A stretch of DNA of 64,000 nucleotides from Ruania alkalisoli (GTDB lineage Bacteria > Actinomycetota > Actinomycetes > Actinomycetales > Beutenbergiaceae). The notes below the pieces were generated by a model that saw only the letters and a list, made by a program, of their open reading frames with translations, made no database searches and was not told the origin of the DNA. The stretch is taken from NCBI RefSeq assembly GCF_014960965.1, contig NZ_CP063169.1:529581-593580 (forward strand), written 5' to 3'. Positions 26,112 through 35,818 of the stretch are shown in pieces (positions within the stretch are counted from its first letter, which is position 1; each line of letters begins with the position of its first letter). The position numbers and the translations under genes are program-made.

Positions 26112-27689
26112 GTGAGTGAACCGCCTCCGCTGTTGCTCCGGCGCGTGCGCCGCCCGGGCAGCGACGACTTGCTGGACGTGCTGATCGCCGATGGGCGGGT
26201 TGCCCGGATCGCCCCGACCGGCACCGTGGATTGCAGCATCGCCGGCACGCCCGCCGAGCCGACTGCAGCCGCACTGCCCACCGCCGAGCAGGTCGACGCT
26301 GACGGCGCTGTGCTCCTGCCCGGGCTGTGGGACTCGCACGTGCACTTCCGGCAGTGGGCACTACGGCGTGAGCGCCTCGACCTCACCCGCGCCGCCTCCG
26401 CAGCCGACGTACTACAGATCGTGCGCGCGGCCACTGACGATTCGACAACCTCGGACCCGCTCGTCGGCTACGGATTCCGCGATGCGACCTGGCCGCAGCC
26501 ACCGACCCAGGAGTCGCTCGACCGGGCCGCCGGGGGCCGGCCCGTGGTGTTGATCGCCTGGGATCTGCACTGTGCCTGGCTGTCCACCCCGGCCGCCCGG
26601 TGGCTCGGCGTGCACCCCGACCCCGACGGCGTGGTCCGCGAGGCCGAGTGGTTCGCCACCTCCCGCAGTCTCGACTCACAGACTGAGAACCTGGAGCGAA
26701 CCGATGCCGGCCCACTGCGCCGCGCCGCCGACGCTGCCGCAGCGCGAGGCGTCGTCGGCATCGTCGATCTGGAGATGGCCGACAACCTCGCCACCTGGCC
26801 GGGCCGGATCGCGGCCGGCGTGCGCTCGCTCCGGGTCCGCGCCGGCTTCTACCCTGACCGTCTCGACGATGTCATCGACGCCGGCCTGCGCACGGGTGAG
26901 ATTCTCCCCGGCACCGACGGCCTGGTCACCGTCGGACCGCTGAAGATCATCGCCGACGGCTCGCTCAACACCAGGACGGCGTACTGCCGGCACCCGTACG
27001 CCGGTCACCTGGCCGAACCGCACCTCGCCGGGGACGTTCCGGGCGAGCACGGCCACCTCGAGTACGACGTCGACGCCCTGGTCGGTCTCATCTCCCGCGC
27101 CCGCCGGGCAGGTCTGGGTACTGCCGTGCACGCCATCGGCGACGCAGCCGTGACGGCAGCCCTGGACGCCTACGCGAACGCACGCTCCGCCGTCGGGAAT
27201 CCCGGCCTGCCGGCCACGATCGAGCACGCCCAGCTCGTGCACCCCACAGACCTACCCCGGTTCGCCCAGCTGGGGGTCGCCGCCAGTGTGCAGCCCGAGC
27301 ATGCGATGGACGATCGCGACATCGCCGAGGAGTACTGGCCCGACCAGACCGGGCGAGCATTCGCGCTGCGCTCGCTGCTGGACGCCGGGGCCGGGCTGCG
27401 ACTGGGTTCCGACGCGCCGGTGGCGCCGCTGGACCCGTGGGCTGCGATCGCCGCCGCAGTCACACGCGGCCGGGACGGTCGCGCCCCGTGGCACCCGGAG
27501 CAGCGGATCAGCGCCCGGGAGGCGCTGAGCGCGTCAACGGGGCGCTCCGGACTCGACCTGCGGGCGGGCGATCCCGCAGACCTGGTGCTCGTGGCCGAGG
27601 ATCCGCTGCGTACCGACCCGGACGCGCTGCGCGGTACGGACGTCCTCGCCACCCTGCTTGGCGGGCGGTGGACGCACCGCGCACTGTGA
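26112..27689 (+). CDS. Amidohydrolase family protein (YtcJ-like)
   Basis: This 525-residue metal-dependent hydrolase is of the amidohydrolase_3 group. The HxH pair is in LWDSHVHFRQW (about residue 75), later metal ligands are in AVHAIGDAAV and IEHAQLV, and the final Asp in LGSDAPVAPLDP. The start is a GTG. These enzymes hydrolyse amide or ester bonds of small molecules; the substrate is not predictable. The gene ends 52 bases before the DUF421 gene on the same strand. Confidence 0.85.
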   Translation: MSEPPPLLLRRVRRPGSDDLLDVLIADGRVARIAPTGTVDCSIAGTPAEPTAAALPTAEQVDADGAVLLPGLWDSHVHFRQWALRRERLDLTRAASAADVLQIVRAATDDSTTSDPLVGYGFRDATWPQPPTQESLDRAAGGRPVVLIAWDLHCAWLSTPAARWLGVHPDPDGVVREAEWFATSRSLDSQTENLERTDAGPLRRAADAAAARGVVGIVDLEMADNLATWPGRIAAGVRSLRVRAGFYPDRLDDVIDAGLRTGEILPGTDGLVTVGPLKIIADGSLNTRTAYCRHPYAGHLAEPHLAGDVPGEHGHLEYDVDALVGLISRARRAGLGTAVHAIGDAAVTAALDAYANARSAVGNPGLPATIEHAQLVHPTDLPRFAQLGVAASVQPEHAMDDRDIAEEYWPDQTGRAFALRSLLDAGAGLRLGSDAPVAPLDPWAAIAAAVTRGRDGRAPWHPEQRISAREALSASTGRSGLDLRAGDPADLVLVAEDPLRTDPDALRGTDVLATLLGGRWTHRAL

Positions 27690-27741
27690 GTCGCTCCTCG
27701 CTACTGTCGACGGCGAGCCGAACCGCGCGAGAAAGGGCACC

Positions 27742-28284
27742 ATGGACGAGCTGCTGCTGATCACACCGACCGAAGCGCTGGCCGTCGTGGCGGGGACGGT
27801 GGGGATGTACGTCGCGATGGTCGTCCTGGTCAAGGTGCTCGGACAGCGCATGCTCGCCACGATGTCCAGCTATGACCTTGCTGCCGTGGTCGCCTTCGGT
27901 GCGATCATCGGCCGGGCCAGTCTGGGTGAGGTGCCCCGGCTGGCAGCGGGTGTGCTCGCGCTGGCCACCCTGATCCTGCTGCAGGCGATCGCAGGCATGA
28001 TCCGGGTGACCCGCTCGGGCAACCACGCCGTCGCCGTTCCACCGGTGGTCCTGATGGCCGGCTCGACGGTGATCGAGGAGAACATGAAGCGCTGCCACGT
28101 GGTCCAGCACGAGCTGGCCTCCCGGCTGCGCCAGGCGGGTATCCGGCACCGCGGTGAGGTGGCGGCGGTCGTCTTCGAGCCGTCTGGTGCGATCAGCGTG
28201 CTGCGCCGTGGGGACGGGATCGAGCCCCAGCTGCTGGAGGGGGTACGAGGGGCCGATCTGGTGCCGCGGGAGCTGCTGCGCTGA
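27742..28284 (+). CDS. DUF421 domain membrane protein (YetF-like)
   Basis: This 180-residue protein has three N-terminal membrane helices (residues about 12-85) and a small C-terminal cytoplasmic DUF421 domain (MKRCHVVQHELASRLRQAGI onward). The LVKVLGQRMLATMSSYDLAAVVAFG block is the family signature. GAAAGGG precedes the ATG at 27742. Function unknown; relatives occur in spore and stress contexts. Confidence 0.85.
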   Translation: MDELLLITPTEALAVVAGTVGMYVAMVVLVKVLGQRMLATMSSYDLAAVVAFGAIIGRASLGEVPRLAAGVLALATLILLQAIAGMIRVTRSGNHAVAVPPVVLMAGSTVIEENMKRCHVVQHELASRLRQAGIRHRGEVAAVVFEPSGAISVLRRGDGIEPQLLEGVRGADLVPRELLR

Positions 28285-28468
28285 CCGGCCCTGACAGGGG
28301 TCGTGCCAGTCGTCAACACGATTTTGTTTCTCGGCGGCACAGAATTCTTCGGTAGGTCATGTGGCGTTCACGATCGGCTGGTCGGATGTACAACGTCCCG
28401 TTTCGACCCTGGGGCCGACGCGCGCCTGAAGCGGTGCAGGCGTCGGCTGGTTGGAGAGCAACGCCTTC

Positions 28469-31400
28469 ATGTCCTCAGTTTCCCTGCGCACGCCTCGTCG
28501 TGGCGCTCGTGCCCTCGCTTCCGCGGTAGCAGCCGCGTTGCTTGCGGGTCTCGGCTCGGGCGCCGTCGCAGCCCCGGCCTCGGCTGCCGGTCTTGCGCCC
28601 TTCGACGCGGTCGACCCGTTCATCGGCACCCAGCTCGACCTCAGCGAGAACAAGAGCAACGACGCCTACGGCAACACCTTCCCCAGCGGCGCACTCCCGT
28701 TCGGGATGGTCCAGCCCAGCCCGACGACGTACAACACCGACCCCGACGCTCACCACCTGGTGCGTGAGAAGGGCGGGTACGAGTACACCGCGGACCAGAT
28801 CCGTGGCTTCGGGATGACCCGGTACTCCGGCACCGGCTGCCACGAACGCTTCGGCGGGTACGAGTTCCCGACCACGCCGTACGTGGGCGGGCTGGAGGAG
28901 GGTGTGCTCCCGGTGAGCCCGGCAGTCGACCACCGCAGCTACTACCTTGACTTCAGCCACGAGAACGAGGTGGCTGAGCCCGGTTACTACTCGGTCGAGA
29001 CCGACAATGGTGTGCAGACTGAACTGACCGCCACGACGCGCACCGCCGTCAGCCGGTTCGCCTTTCCCGAAGGCAGTGACAGTGCCACCGTGCTCGTGGA
29101 CGCCTCGGGTGCGAACAACCGGATCCACGACGTCGCACTGGAGATCGACCCGGAGAACCAGACCGTCAGCGGATGGACCTACGGTGCCGACGTCTGCGAC
29201 GACGGCACCCACTACCGCGCGTACTTTTCCACCACCTACGACCAGCCGTTCGAGTCCTGGGGTACCTGGGACGGTGCGACGATGACGGCGGAGGGCACCG
29301 GGGCAGAACGCGTCACCGGGGACGAGGGGATGGACCTGCGGCACCAGGTCGGCGGCTGGATCACCTTCGCTGACGGCGCCGATGTCACCGCCCGTACTGG
29401 CTTCAGCTACGTGAGCGTCGAGAACGCCGCACTGAACCGGCAGACCGAGGCGGCCGACCTCTCCTTCGACCAGGCGAGGGCTCAGGCGCAGGACGCTTGG
29501 GAGAGCGCGCTCGGTGTGGTCGACGTCGACGGCGGCAGTGACGAGCAGCGGATCCAGCTGTACACGGCGCTCTACCATTCACTCCTGCACCCGAACGTGC
29601 ACCAGGACGTCAACGGCGAGTATCGCGGCAAGGACGGCGAGATCCACACTGTCGAGGCAGGGCAGAACCACTACAAGATCTTCGCCGGTGGCGGCTGGGA
29701 CATGGTGCGAAGTCACGCCCAGCTGCTCGCGATGCTCTTCCCCGAGGTCGCTGACGACATCACCCAGACGATCGTCGAGCAGGTCCAGCAGCGCGGTGCG
29801 TGGGACGCGTTCCGCGGCGTGGACAGTTACCAGAACCTCATCGCCACCTTGGATGCGTTCGGTGCCACCGACTACGACCGCCAGTGGGTGCTCGACTCCA
29901 TCGCATCCTCGCAGGGCTTGCCCTCGAACGATTCCGGCCGGTTCCAGGCCTTCCAGTACTTCGCCACCGGCATGATCGAGAACGGCAAGGGTGGCGACGC
30001 TACCTCGCGCATCCTGGACCACGCAGTCACCGACTTCTCCGTGGCCCAGTTGGCGGCCCGGTTGGGCGAGGAGGACGTTCACGACACGTTCATGGCGCGG
30101 GCGCAGAACTGGCGGATGGTGTTCGACCCCGAGACGCAGGAGATCCGCCCGCGCTCACGCAACAGCTTCGACCGCGGCTTTAACCTGGCCGAACGCGGCA
30201 ACCAGTTCCACCAGTCCACCGGCTACCAATGGAACTGGCACGTGCAGCACAACCTCGGGTCTCTGATCGAGATGCGCGGCGGCGCACAGGCATCCGAAGC
30301 CGTGCTCGACCGTTTGATGGCCGATCTCGACGCCGGCGCCTATGACCAGACCGGCAACTACCTGTCGAACCAGCCCGCGCTGAGCACGCCGTGGGTCTAC
30401 CACTGGCTCGGTAAGCCCCACGAGACCACTGACGTGCTGTACCGGGCCATCGACGAGATGTACGGCACTGACCCGGCCGGTCTGCCCGGCAACGACGACC
30501 AGGGATCGCTCAGCTCCTGGGTGGTGTTCGCTCACCTCGGCCTCTACCCGGCCATCTACGGCACGGCGAATCTCTTGGTGAGCGCGCCCATGTTCGATGC
30601 CATCACGATCTCCAGCGCCGGTTCGGAGCGCGTGTACCAGATCGAGGCGCCCGGCGTCTCCGACGGTGCCCGCTACACCACTGGCCTGAGCGTCAACGGC
30701 ACACCTCAGACTGCCTCGTGGGTGGGGGAGGGCGTTGCACGTGACGGCGGAACGCTGACCTTCGAGATGTCCGCCACCCCGGGGGCTTGGGGTACTGGCG
30801 AGAACGACGTGCCGCCGTCGTACACGGACGGGATGAACGCACGCAACAACGTCGGCACGGTGCCGCACGGCACGGCCAACATGGGCTCGATGGACCTCAG
30901 CGACTGGGCGTTCTCGCGTGAGGGCTTGGCGGCCGTGGGCGCCGAACAGGGCGCCCAGCTGCCGCACCCCGACCACGAGAGCCTCGTCTTCACCTGGCCC
31001 GCCACTGAACCCGGTGAGCCTGACAACTGGATTCCGCACGGCCAGAGGATCGAGGTCGAACCGCAGCAGGCGGCGACGATCTCCTTCCTGGGCCTGGCCA
31101 CCAACGGTCCGTCCGAGGCAGCCGCGACCGTCATCTATACCGACGGATCCACTCAGGACGTGCCGGTCTTCCTCACCGACTGGGCGCAGAGCCCTGGCGG
31201 GGGCAACAGTGTCGTCGTCGAAGTGGGCAACCGGGTCAATCGCAACGGTGGTCAGGGCGGTGGTACGTTCCGCGTGTTCGGAACGCGGCCGGCCGCGCTG
31301 GATCCGGACAAGACCGTCGAGGCTGTCACGCTTCCGGGCGCCGACCACGGCGGCTTGATGCACGTCTTCGATGTGGCTCTCTCACCCGAGAGCTGGACGG

Positions 31401-34009
31401 ACCCGAACGCTCCTCTCGGGGACCCGGAACGGATCGTGCTCAACCCCAGCGAGGACCCCTCGAGTTCGCAGTACGTCACCTGGCGCTCACGCAGCCAGGG
31501 CCCGCTCACGGGGTCGGTCGAGGTGCGACCGGCTGCGGGTGGCGAAACTGTGACCGTCGCCGCTGAGCAGAAGCCCGAGCGGTCCGTGGGCGGTTACCCG
31601 TCCCGCAGTCACAGTGCCCTGCTCAACGGTCTGGAGCCAGGGACGACGTACGAGTACCGGGTGGCCTCCGGCGACCGCTGGAGCGAGTGGTTCAGCTTCA
31701 CCACCGCGGCCGACTCGTTCGAGCCCTACACGTTCCTCTACTTCGGAGACGCGCAGAACGGGATCCCAACGATCTTCCCGCGTGCCATCGACGCGGCCGT
31801 GGCCGACCACCCCGACGCGGAGCTCGGGCTCTACGCCGGCGATCTGATCGACCATGCGCCGAACGACCAGCAGTGGACCGACTGGTTTGACGCCACTGAG
31901 CCGCTGCGCACGGACCGGCAGGTGCTGACCACACTCGGCAACCACGAGATCGGTGGCCAGCCGTTCATCGAGGCGTTCACCGACAGCTTCGAGTTCGCCT
32001 CGAACGGTCCGGTCCCGGCTGATGCGCGTGAGTACGCCGCCACCCACGGCGAGCACCTCGCACAGGTACTGCAGGACACGGCGTACGTCACGGACTATCA
32101 GGGTGTCCGCTTCGTGACCCTCAACGCCAACCACGACGACATCTGCCCTATCTCTCGCCCCCCGGGCCAGCCGGACGACTGTGAGGTGAACCGCCATGCC
32201 TGGTTCACGGCGCAGGCGCACTGGCTCGAGCGCGTGCTGCAGGAGAACCCGCACCAGTGGTCGGTGGTTCTGGCCCATCAGCCGGTCTTCTCGGTCGGAG
32301 TCTCCAGCGGTGGTCTGCGCAACGAGGTCATGTACCGCGAGCACATCCTCCCCGTGCTCGAGCGCAACGACGTGGACCTGGTGCTGCAGGGCCATGACCA
32401 CACCTACGGGCGGGGCGTGCACAACTCCTCGACCACCGATATCGACGGTGTCAACGCCGGGCCGGTCTACGTGGTCGCGAATGCCGGGGAGAAGATGTAC
32501 GACCTCCCCTCGGATGAGGACAACCGCTGGACGCAGAACCATGCGGACCTGCAGGTGCGGGTGCAGGACGTAGCGACCTACCAGTCGATCCGGGTGGAGG
32601 AGAACACACTCACGTTCGAGTCGATCGCGACCTGGGTGGCGCCGCGCGGCGCCGGTGGGCCGGTCGCTGCCGGAGACGTCGTGGACGCCTTCACGGTGAC
32701 CCGCTATGACGACGGCACCAAGTGGGTGACCGACGCCGGAGTTGATGCCCCGGGCGAGGACGAGCCGGCGCAGAACTTGCCGTTGCCCACGCCCGAGGAA
32801 TTCGATGCCGACACCTACGGAGAGGTCTCCTGGGAGGACGACTTCTCCGAGGACCGGATCGAGGAGTACACGGTCTACGCTGCCGGCTCGGAGCCGGCAG
32901 CCGAGGTCGCGGTCGACAGCGAGTCGGGTCTGCTTACCATGTCTGCGGACGACCGCGCATGGACGCAGCTCGCTCTGCCGGTGGATGCCGCCGAGCAGTT
33001 CGCCCTCGTGGTCGAGCCGGAGGCATTCCTCGACTCCGATGTGGCCGAGGACAGCCTCTTCCTGGGCATGACTGCCGGCCCGGACGAGCGCGTGCACTCC
33101 TGGTACAACCACAGCCGGGGCGAGCACGGGATCGATGTGCGGCTCGGTGGCGGTAACGATGGGCTCGCGGCCGGACCCGGCCGTCCCTATCCACTCACGT
33201 GGGCGCCCGGTGACCGGTTCGCCATCCGGGTTGATCACGGCGAGCTGACGGTCTGGCTGGAGCAGGAGGGTGAGTGGGAGCTGATCCGGCGCGGTCTGCT
33301 GGACCTCACGATCGACGCCGAGGCCTATGCCGACTGGGCTCCGTCCGTGGCGGTCCGCCAGGATGGTGGCGAGTTGAGTCTGGATCGGATCACGCTGCTG
33401 CTGCCATCGGACGACCCGGATCCAACTGACCCGGATCCGACTGACCCGGATCCGACTGACCCGACGGACCCGGACCCCACTGACCCCACTGACCCGGATC
33501 CGACTGACCCGACGGACCCGGACCCCACTGACCCCACTGACCCGGGCGAGCAGCCGGGCACTGAGCCGTCCGAGTCCGATCTGGTGGACGAGCTCCGCGA
33601 CACCATCGAGGTGCCCGCCACGATCGTCCGCGGTGGCGATGTGACAGTCGGTCTCGCGCAGGGGGTCGCCGGCGACGTGACCGGCTACCTCTTCTCCGAC
33701 CCGGTAGCGCTGGGGACGCGGACCGTCGAGGACGCCTCGGTCAGCTTCGCGGTGCCCTCCGACGCCACGCTGGGCGAGCACCGTCTGGCCGTTTACGACG
33801 CGGACGGCGCTCTCATCGGCTGGTCGCAGACCAGGGTGATCGACGCCGTCGGAGATCAGGGTCCGGGACAGGACGAGGGCCCCGGACTTGACCTTCCCTC
33901 CACCGGCGCCAGCATCGTGGGCGCTCTGGGACTGGCGCTGCTGCTGCTGATGATCGGAGCGCTGCTGGTGCTCCGCCGTCGACGGCTCCTGACGACCTCG
34001 CAGGGTTGA
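28469..34009 (+). CDS. Cell-wall-anchored GH92 mannosidase - purple acid phosphatase-like fusion
   Basis: This 1846-residue surface enzyme has, in order: a signal peptide (1-40); a GH92 alpha-mannosidase module from VDPFIGT (48-54) to about 770, including GNDDQG with the base Asp residues 676-677; a beta-sandwich sugar-binding-like region (about 790-980); and a purple acid phosphatase N-domain (from 987). The metallophosphatase follows, with metal ligands visible at Asp1094, GD1125/Asp1128, GNHE (Asn1158, His1159), His1270 and GHDH (His1309, His1311). After it come a lectin-like domain (about 1450-1645), an Asp-Pro-Thr repeat linker, and an LPSTG sorting motif at 1809-1813 with a membrane helix and Arg tail. 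The GH92 general-acid Glu is Gln582 (FHQSTGYQW). Known GH92 enzymes trim mannan and N-glycans; those with Gln here cleave mannose-1-phospho-6-mannose, so stepwise removal of phosphomannan caps is inferred. ATG 28469 is preferred over TTG 28451. Confidence 0.9.
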   Translation: MSSVSLRTPRRGARALASAVAAALLAGLGSGAVAAPASAAGLAPFDAVDPFIGTQLDLSENKSNDAYGNTFPSGALPFGMVQPSPTTYNTDPDAHHLVREKGGYEYTADQIRGFGMTRYSGTGCHERFGGYEFPTTPYVGGLEEGVLPVSPAVDHRSYYLDFSHENEVAEPGYYSVETDNGVQTELTATTRTAVSRFAFPEGSDSATVLVDASGANNRIHDVALEIDPENQTVSGWTYGADVCDDGTHYRAYFSTTYDQPFESWGTWDGATMTAEGTGAERVTGDEGMDLRHQVGGWITFADGADVTARTGFSYVSVENAALNRQTEAADLSFDQARAQAQDAWESALGVVDVDGGSDEQRIQLYTALYHSLLHPNVHQDVNGEYRGKDGEIHTVEAGQNHYKIFAGGGWDMVRSHAQLLAMLFPEVADDITQTIVEQVQQRGAWDAFRGVDSYQNLIATLDAFGATDYDRQWVLDSIASSQGLPSNDSGRFQAFQYFATGMIENGKGGDATSRILDHAVTDFSVAQLAARLGEEDVHDTFMARAQNWRMVFDPETQEIRPRSRNSFDRGFNLAERGNQFHQSTGYQWNWHVQHNLGSLIEMRGGAQASEAVLDRLMADLDAGAYDQTGNYLSNQPALSTPWVYHWLGKPHETTDVLYRAIDEMYGTDPAGLPGNDDQGSLSSWVVFAHLGLYPAIYGTANLLVSAPMFDAITISSAGSERVYQIEAPGVSDGARYTTGLSVNGTPQTASWVGEGVARDGGTLTFEMSATPGAWGTGENDVPPSYTDGMNARNNVGTVPHGTANMGSMDLSDWAFSREGLAAVGAEQGAQLPHPDHESLVFTWPATEPGEPDNWIPHGQRIEVEPQQAATISFLGLATNGPSEAAATVIYTDGSTQDVPVFLTDWAQSPGGGNSVVVEVGNRVNRNGGQGGGTFRVFGTRPAALDPDKTVEAVTLPGADHGGLMHVFDVALSPESWTDPNAPLGDPERIVLNPSEDPSSSQYVTWRSRSQGPLTGSVEVRPAAGGETVTVAAEQKPERSVGGYPSRSHSALLNGLEPGTTYEYRVASGDRWSEWFSFTTAADSFEPYTFLYFGDAQNGIPTIFPRAIDAAVADHPDAELGLYAGDLIDHAPNDQQWTDWFDATEPLRTDRQVLTTLGNHEIGGQPFIEAFTDSFEFASNGPVPADAREYAATHGEHLAQVLQDTAYVTDYQGVRFVTLNANHDDICPISRPPGQPDDCEVNRHAWFTAQAHWLERVLQENPHQWSVVLAHQPVFSVGVSSGGLRNEVMYREHILPVLERNDVDLVLQGHDHTYGRGVHNSSTTDIDGVNAGPVYVVANAGEKMYDLPSDEDNRWTQNHADLQVRVQDVATYQSIRVEENTLTFESIATWVAPRGAGGPVAAGDVVDAFTVTRYDDGTKWVTDAGVDAPGEDEPAQNLPLPTPEEFDADTYGEVSWEDDFSEDRIEEYTVYAAGSEPAAEVAVDSESGLLTMSADDRAWTQLALPVDAAEQFALVVEPEAFLDSDVAEDSLFLGMTAGPDERVHSWYNHSRGEHGIDVRLGGGNDGLAAGPGRPYPLTWAPGDRFAIRVDHGELTVWLEQEGEWELIRRGLLDLTIDAEAYADWAPSVAVRQDGGELSLDRITLLLPSDDPDPTDPDPTDPDPTDPTDPDPTDPTDPDPTDPTDPDPTDPTDPGEQPGTEPSESDLVDELRDTIEVPATIVRGGDVTVGLAQGVAGDVTGYLFSDPVALGTRTVEDASVSFAVPSDATLGEHRLAVYDADGALIGWSQTRVIDAVGDQGPGQDEGPGLDLPSTGASIVGALGLALLLLMIGALLVLRRRRLLTTSQG
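33417..33545 (+). repeat. Tandem coding repeat for the Asp-Pro-Thr linker
   Basis: Short units of the form GACCCGGATCCGACT and GACCCCACT are repeated about a dozen times and encode DPDPTDP-type repeats. They separate the lectin-like domain from the LPSTG anchor of the GH92-phosphatase protein and probably act as a stalk spanning the cell wall. Length variation between strains is likely. Confidence 0.85.
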
Positions 34010-34018
34010 GCGACGCGG

Positions 34019-34058
34019 CCGGCTGCCGCATGCGGAACTCACCGCGCGCGGCAGCCGG
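34019..34058 (+). terminator. Hairpin after the GH92-phosphatase gene
   Basis: Perfect 11-base arms CCGGCTGCCGC (34019-34029) and GCGGCAGCCGG (34048-34058) around an 18-base loop begin 10 bases after the stop. No T-run follows, as is common in high-GC genomes. Confidence 0.6.
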
Positions 34059-34078
34059 ACTGTCCTAGGCTCTCCGGT

Positions 34079-34930
34079 ATGCACCAGGGGTTCAGGCTCG
34101 TGGCCGCCGGAGCTGCGATAGCGATGGGGACGGCGATGGTCGTCGCGTGCTCGGTGATCGGGATCGAGCAGCAGGAACCGATCACGTGTGAGGGGGAGTC
34201 GCCTCCCGCGACGGCACCTGGCGAGTCGTTCCCGTTGCTCACCATCGCGCAGGGGGAAAGCCCCTGGGCCCTGGTGACGGTCGTCTACGCCGACGGAGTG
34301 GTAGTCCAGGCCGAGAACGGTTCCAGTGCGGTGGAGCCGGTGACTGAGAGTGCCGGCGAGAGGACAGACGACAGTGCCGATAGCCCTGGCCGGGTCAGAC
34401 CGGATGATGCGGCTGGGCCCTGGCGGACCGGCTACCTGCTCCCGTGCGCGGTCTCCGAACTGCGGGAGGTGGCCGAGCGGGCGCTCTACGGCGGCCCCGA
34501 GTTCGGCCGCATCGATCGCCCGGACCTGGACTGGACCTACCTGCGCTACGACAACGGGGTCTCCACCGCTTCGGCCGAGGTGCACGGGCACGGGACCGGC
34601 TTCTCCGACGGTCTGAGCTGGTCCGAGCGTCGCGCCCGCGACGCGCTGCGGGAGGTCAGCGACCTGCTTCGCGTCAACATCGTCTCCACCGGCGAAGCCG
34701 TGCCTATCGCTGCCGTCCAGCTGGACGGTGAACTTCCCGACGGCGCAGCCCTCCCCTCCACGTGGCCTGGGCCACCTGCTGCCGAGGTGCTCGGGGAGGC
34801 CGGGTGCGGGGTGCTGCCCGAGGACGTCGCCGAGGAGGCGATCCGGTACGGGGTCGAGCAGGGCCTGGGCGACGCGGGAGCCGCACTGAACCTGCGGGCG
34901 CTGCCCCCTGGTGTGGCCGGCTGCGAGTGA
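34079..34930 (+). CDS. Hypothetical lipoprotein
   Basis: I do not recognise the family of this 283-residue protein. The N-terminus is a lipoprotein signal with lipobox MVVAC (Cys24). The mature part is acidic, with a low-complexity stretch at residues 80-105 and four or five Cys residues (for example CEGE, LLPCAV and the final GCE) that could form disulfides. It lies between the GH92-phosphatase gene and another lipoprotein gene, without obvious link to either. Confidence 0.65.
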   Translation: MHQGFRLVAAGAAIAMGTAMVVACSVIGIEQQEPITCEGESPPATAPGESFPLLTIAQGESPWALVTVVYADGVVVQAENGSSAVEPVTESAGERTDDSADSPGRVRPDDAAGPWRTGYLLPCAVSELREVAERALYGGPEFGRIDRPDLDWTYLRYDNGVSTASAEVHGHGTGFSDGLSWSERRARDALREVSDLLRVNIVSTGEAVPIAAVQLDGELPDGAALPSTWPGPPAAEVLGEAGCGVLPEDVAEEAIRYGVEQGLGDAGAALNLRALPPGVAGCE

Positions 34931-35069
34931 TCGTCCGCGGACGACGTCCGGGCAACTGAGGGTACGTGAGCAGGCACACACGGGCACCGCTGCCCATTCC
35001 CGCCGTACCGCGCCGCGCCTAGCGTCGACGATGTGAGCCGGGGAGGTCCCGGTACGAGGGAGAACACCG

Positions 35070-35750
35070 TTGAAGAACGTCACCACGATCCGGGTCCGTC
35101 ACGCTGCTGTCGCAGCCGGAATGGGGCTGCTGCTGGCACTGACCGCGTGCAGCGAGCCGGCGAACGAGGACGCTGCGGCCACCGGTTCCGAGGAGAGCGG
35201 TGCCGAAGCAGCCGCCGACGACGGCGAGGACACGGCGACCGAGGAGAGCGGCGAAGCAGAGGACGAAGGGGCTGAAGACGAGGGCGCTGAGGACAGCGAC
35301 GAGCAGGAGCAGCCCAGTGGCGATGTCGTGGCCCCCGCCGCGGACTTCGACCCGTGCACTGTGGTCTCCGCCGAGCAGGCCGGCGATGCTGTCGGGTTCG
35401 CCGTCGGGGACGGGGAGTCGGACGAGCTGATGGGATCGCAGACCTGCACGTTCACCTCCAGCGAGGGCCTCGCCGCGAGCGTGCTCGTGCAGTGGATCCC
35501 TGTCGAGGATGACTTCGACACCACGGTCGCCTCGGCGACGAGCGCCTACGACGACGTCAGCGAACCGGAAGACGTGGTGGTGGCCGGAACTGCCCGCACG
35601 GTCGCACTGACCGGGGAGACCATGGGCATGCCCGCAGCCGTGGTCCTCTCGCAGGTCGAGGGCGGCTTCTTCCAGGTGGTGGTGATCGGTGAGGACGGCC
35701 AGACCGATCAGGCCGTGGCCCTCACCGAACTCACCGTGAGCCAGGTCTGA
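35070..35750 (+). CDS. Acidic lipoprotein with DUF3558-like domain
   Basis: This 226-residue predicted lipoprotein has lipobox ALTAC with Cys27, followed by a very acidic low-complexity linker (residues 31-85, mostly Glu, Asp, Ala). A compact domain starts at FDPCTVVSAEQAGDAVGF and includes QTCTFTS, the paired Cys pattern of DUF3558-type actinobacterial lipoproteins. The start is TTG at 35070 after GAGGGAGAAC. Function unknown; relatives are surface lipoproteins. Confidence 0.7.
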   Translation: MKNVTTIRVRHAAVAAGMGLLLALTACSEPANEDAAATGSEESGAEAAADDGEDTATEESGEAEDEGAEDEGAEDSDEQEQPSGDVVAPAADFDPCTVVSAEQAGDAVGFAVGDGESDELMGSQTCTFTSSEGLAASVLVQWIPVEDDFDTTVASATSAYDDVSEPEDVVVAGTARTVALTGETMGMPAAVVLSQVEGGFFQVVVIGEDGQTDQAVALTELTVSQV

Positions 35751-35766
35751 GACATCGTGACGGCGC

Positions 35767-35815
35767 CGGTGGGGGAGGTGCTCGCGTCAGCGGACGCCAG
35801 CATCTCCCCCCACCG
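35767..35815. terminator. Hairpin between convergent genes
   Basis: Arms CGGTGGGGGAGGTGCT (35767-35782) and AGCATCTCCCCCCACCG (35799-35815) pair almost fully around a 16-base loop. They lie between the lipoprotein and photolyase genes, which converge. Confidence 0.65.
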
Positions 35816-35818
35816 CGC

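Noticed and set aside
31487-35086. A 1199-codon open frame on the minus strand
   Set aside because: It lies opposite the GH92-phosphatase and lipoprotein genes, has no family motifs and a composition expected from the complement of high-GC codons.
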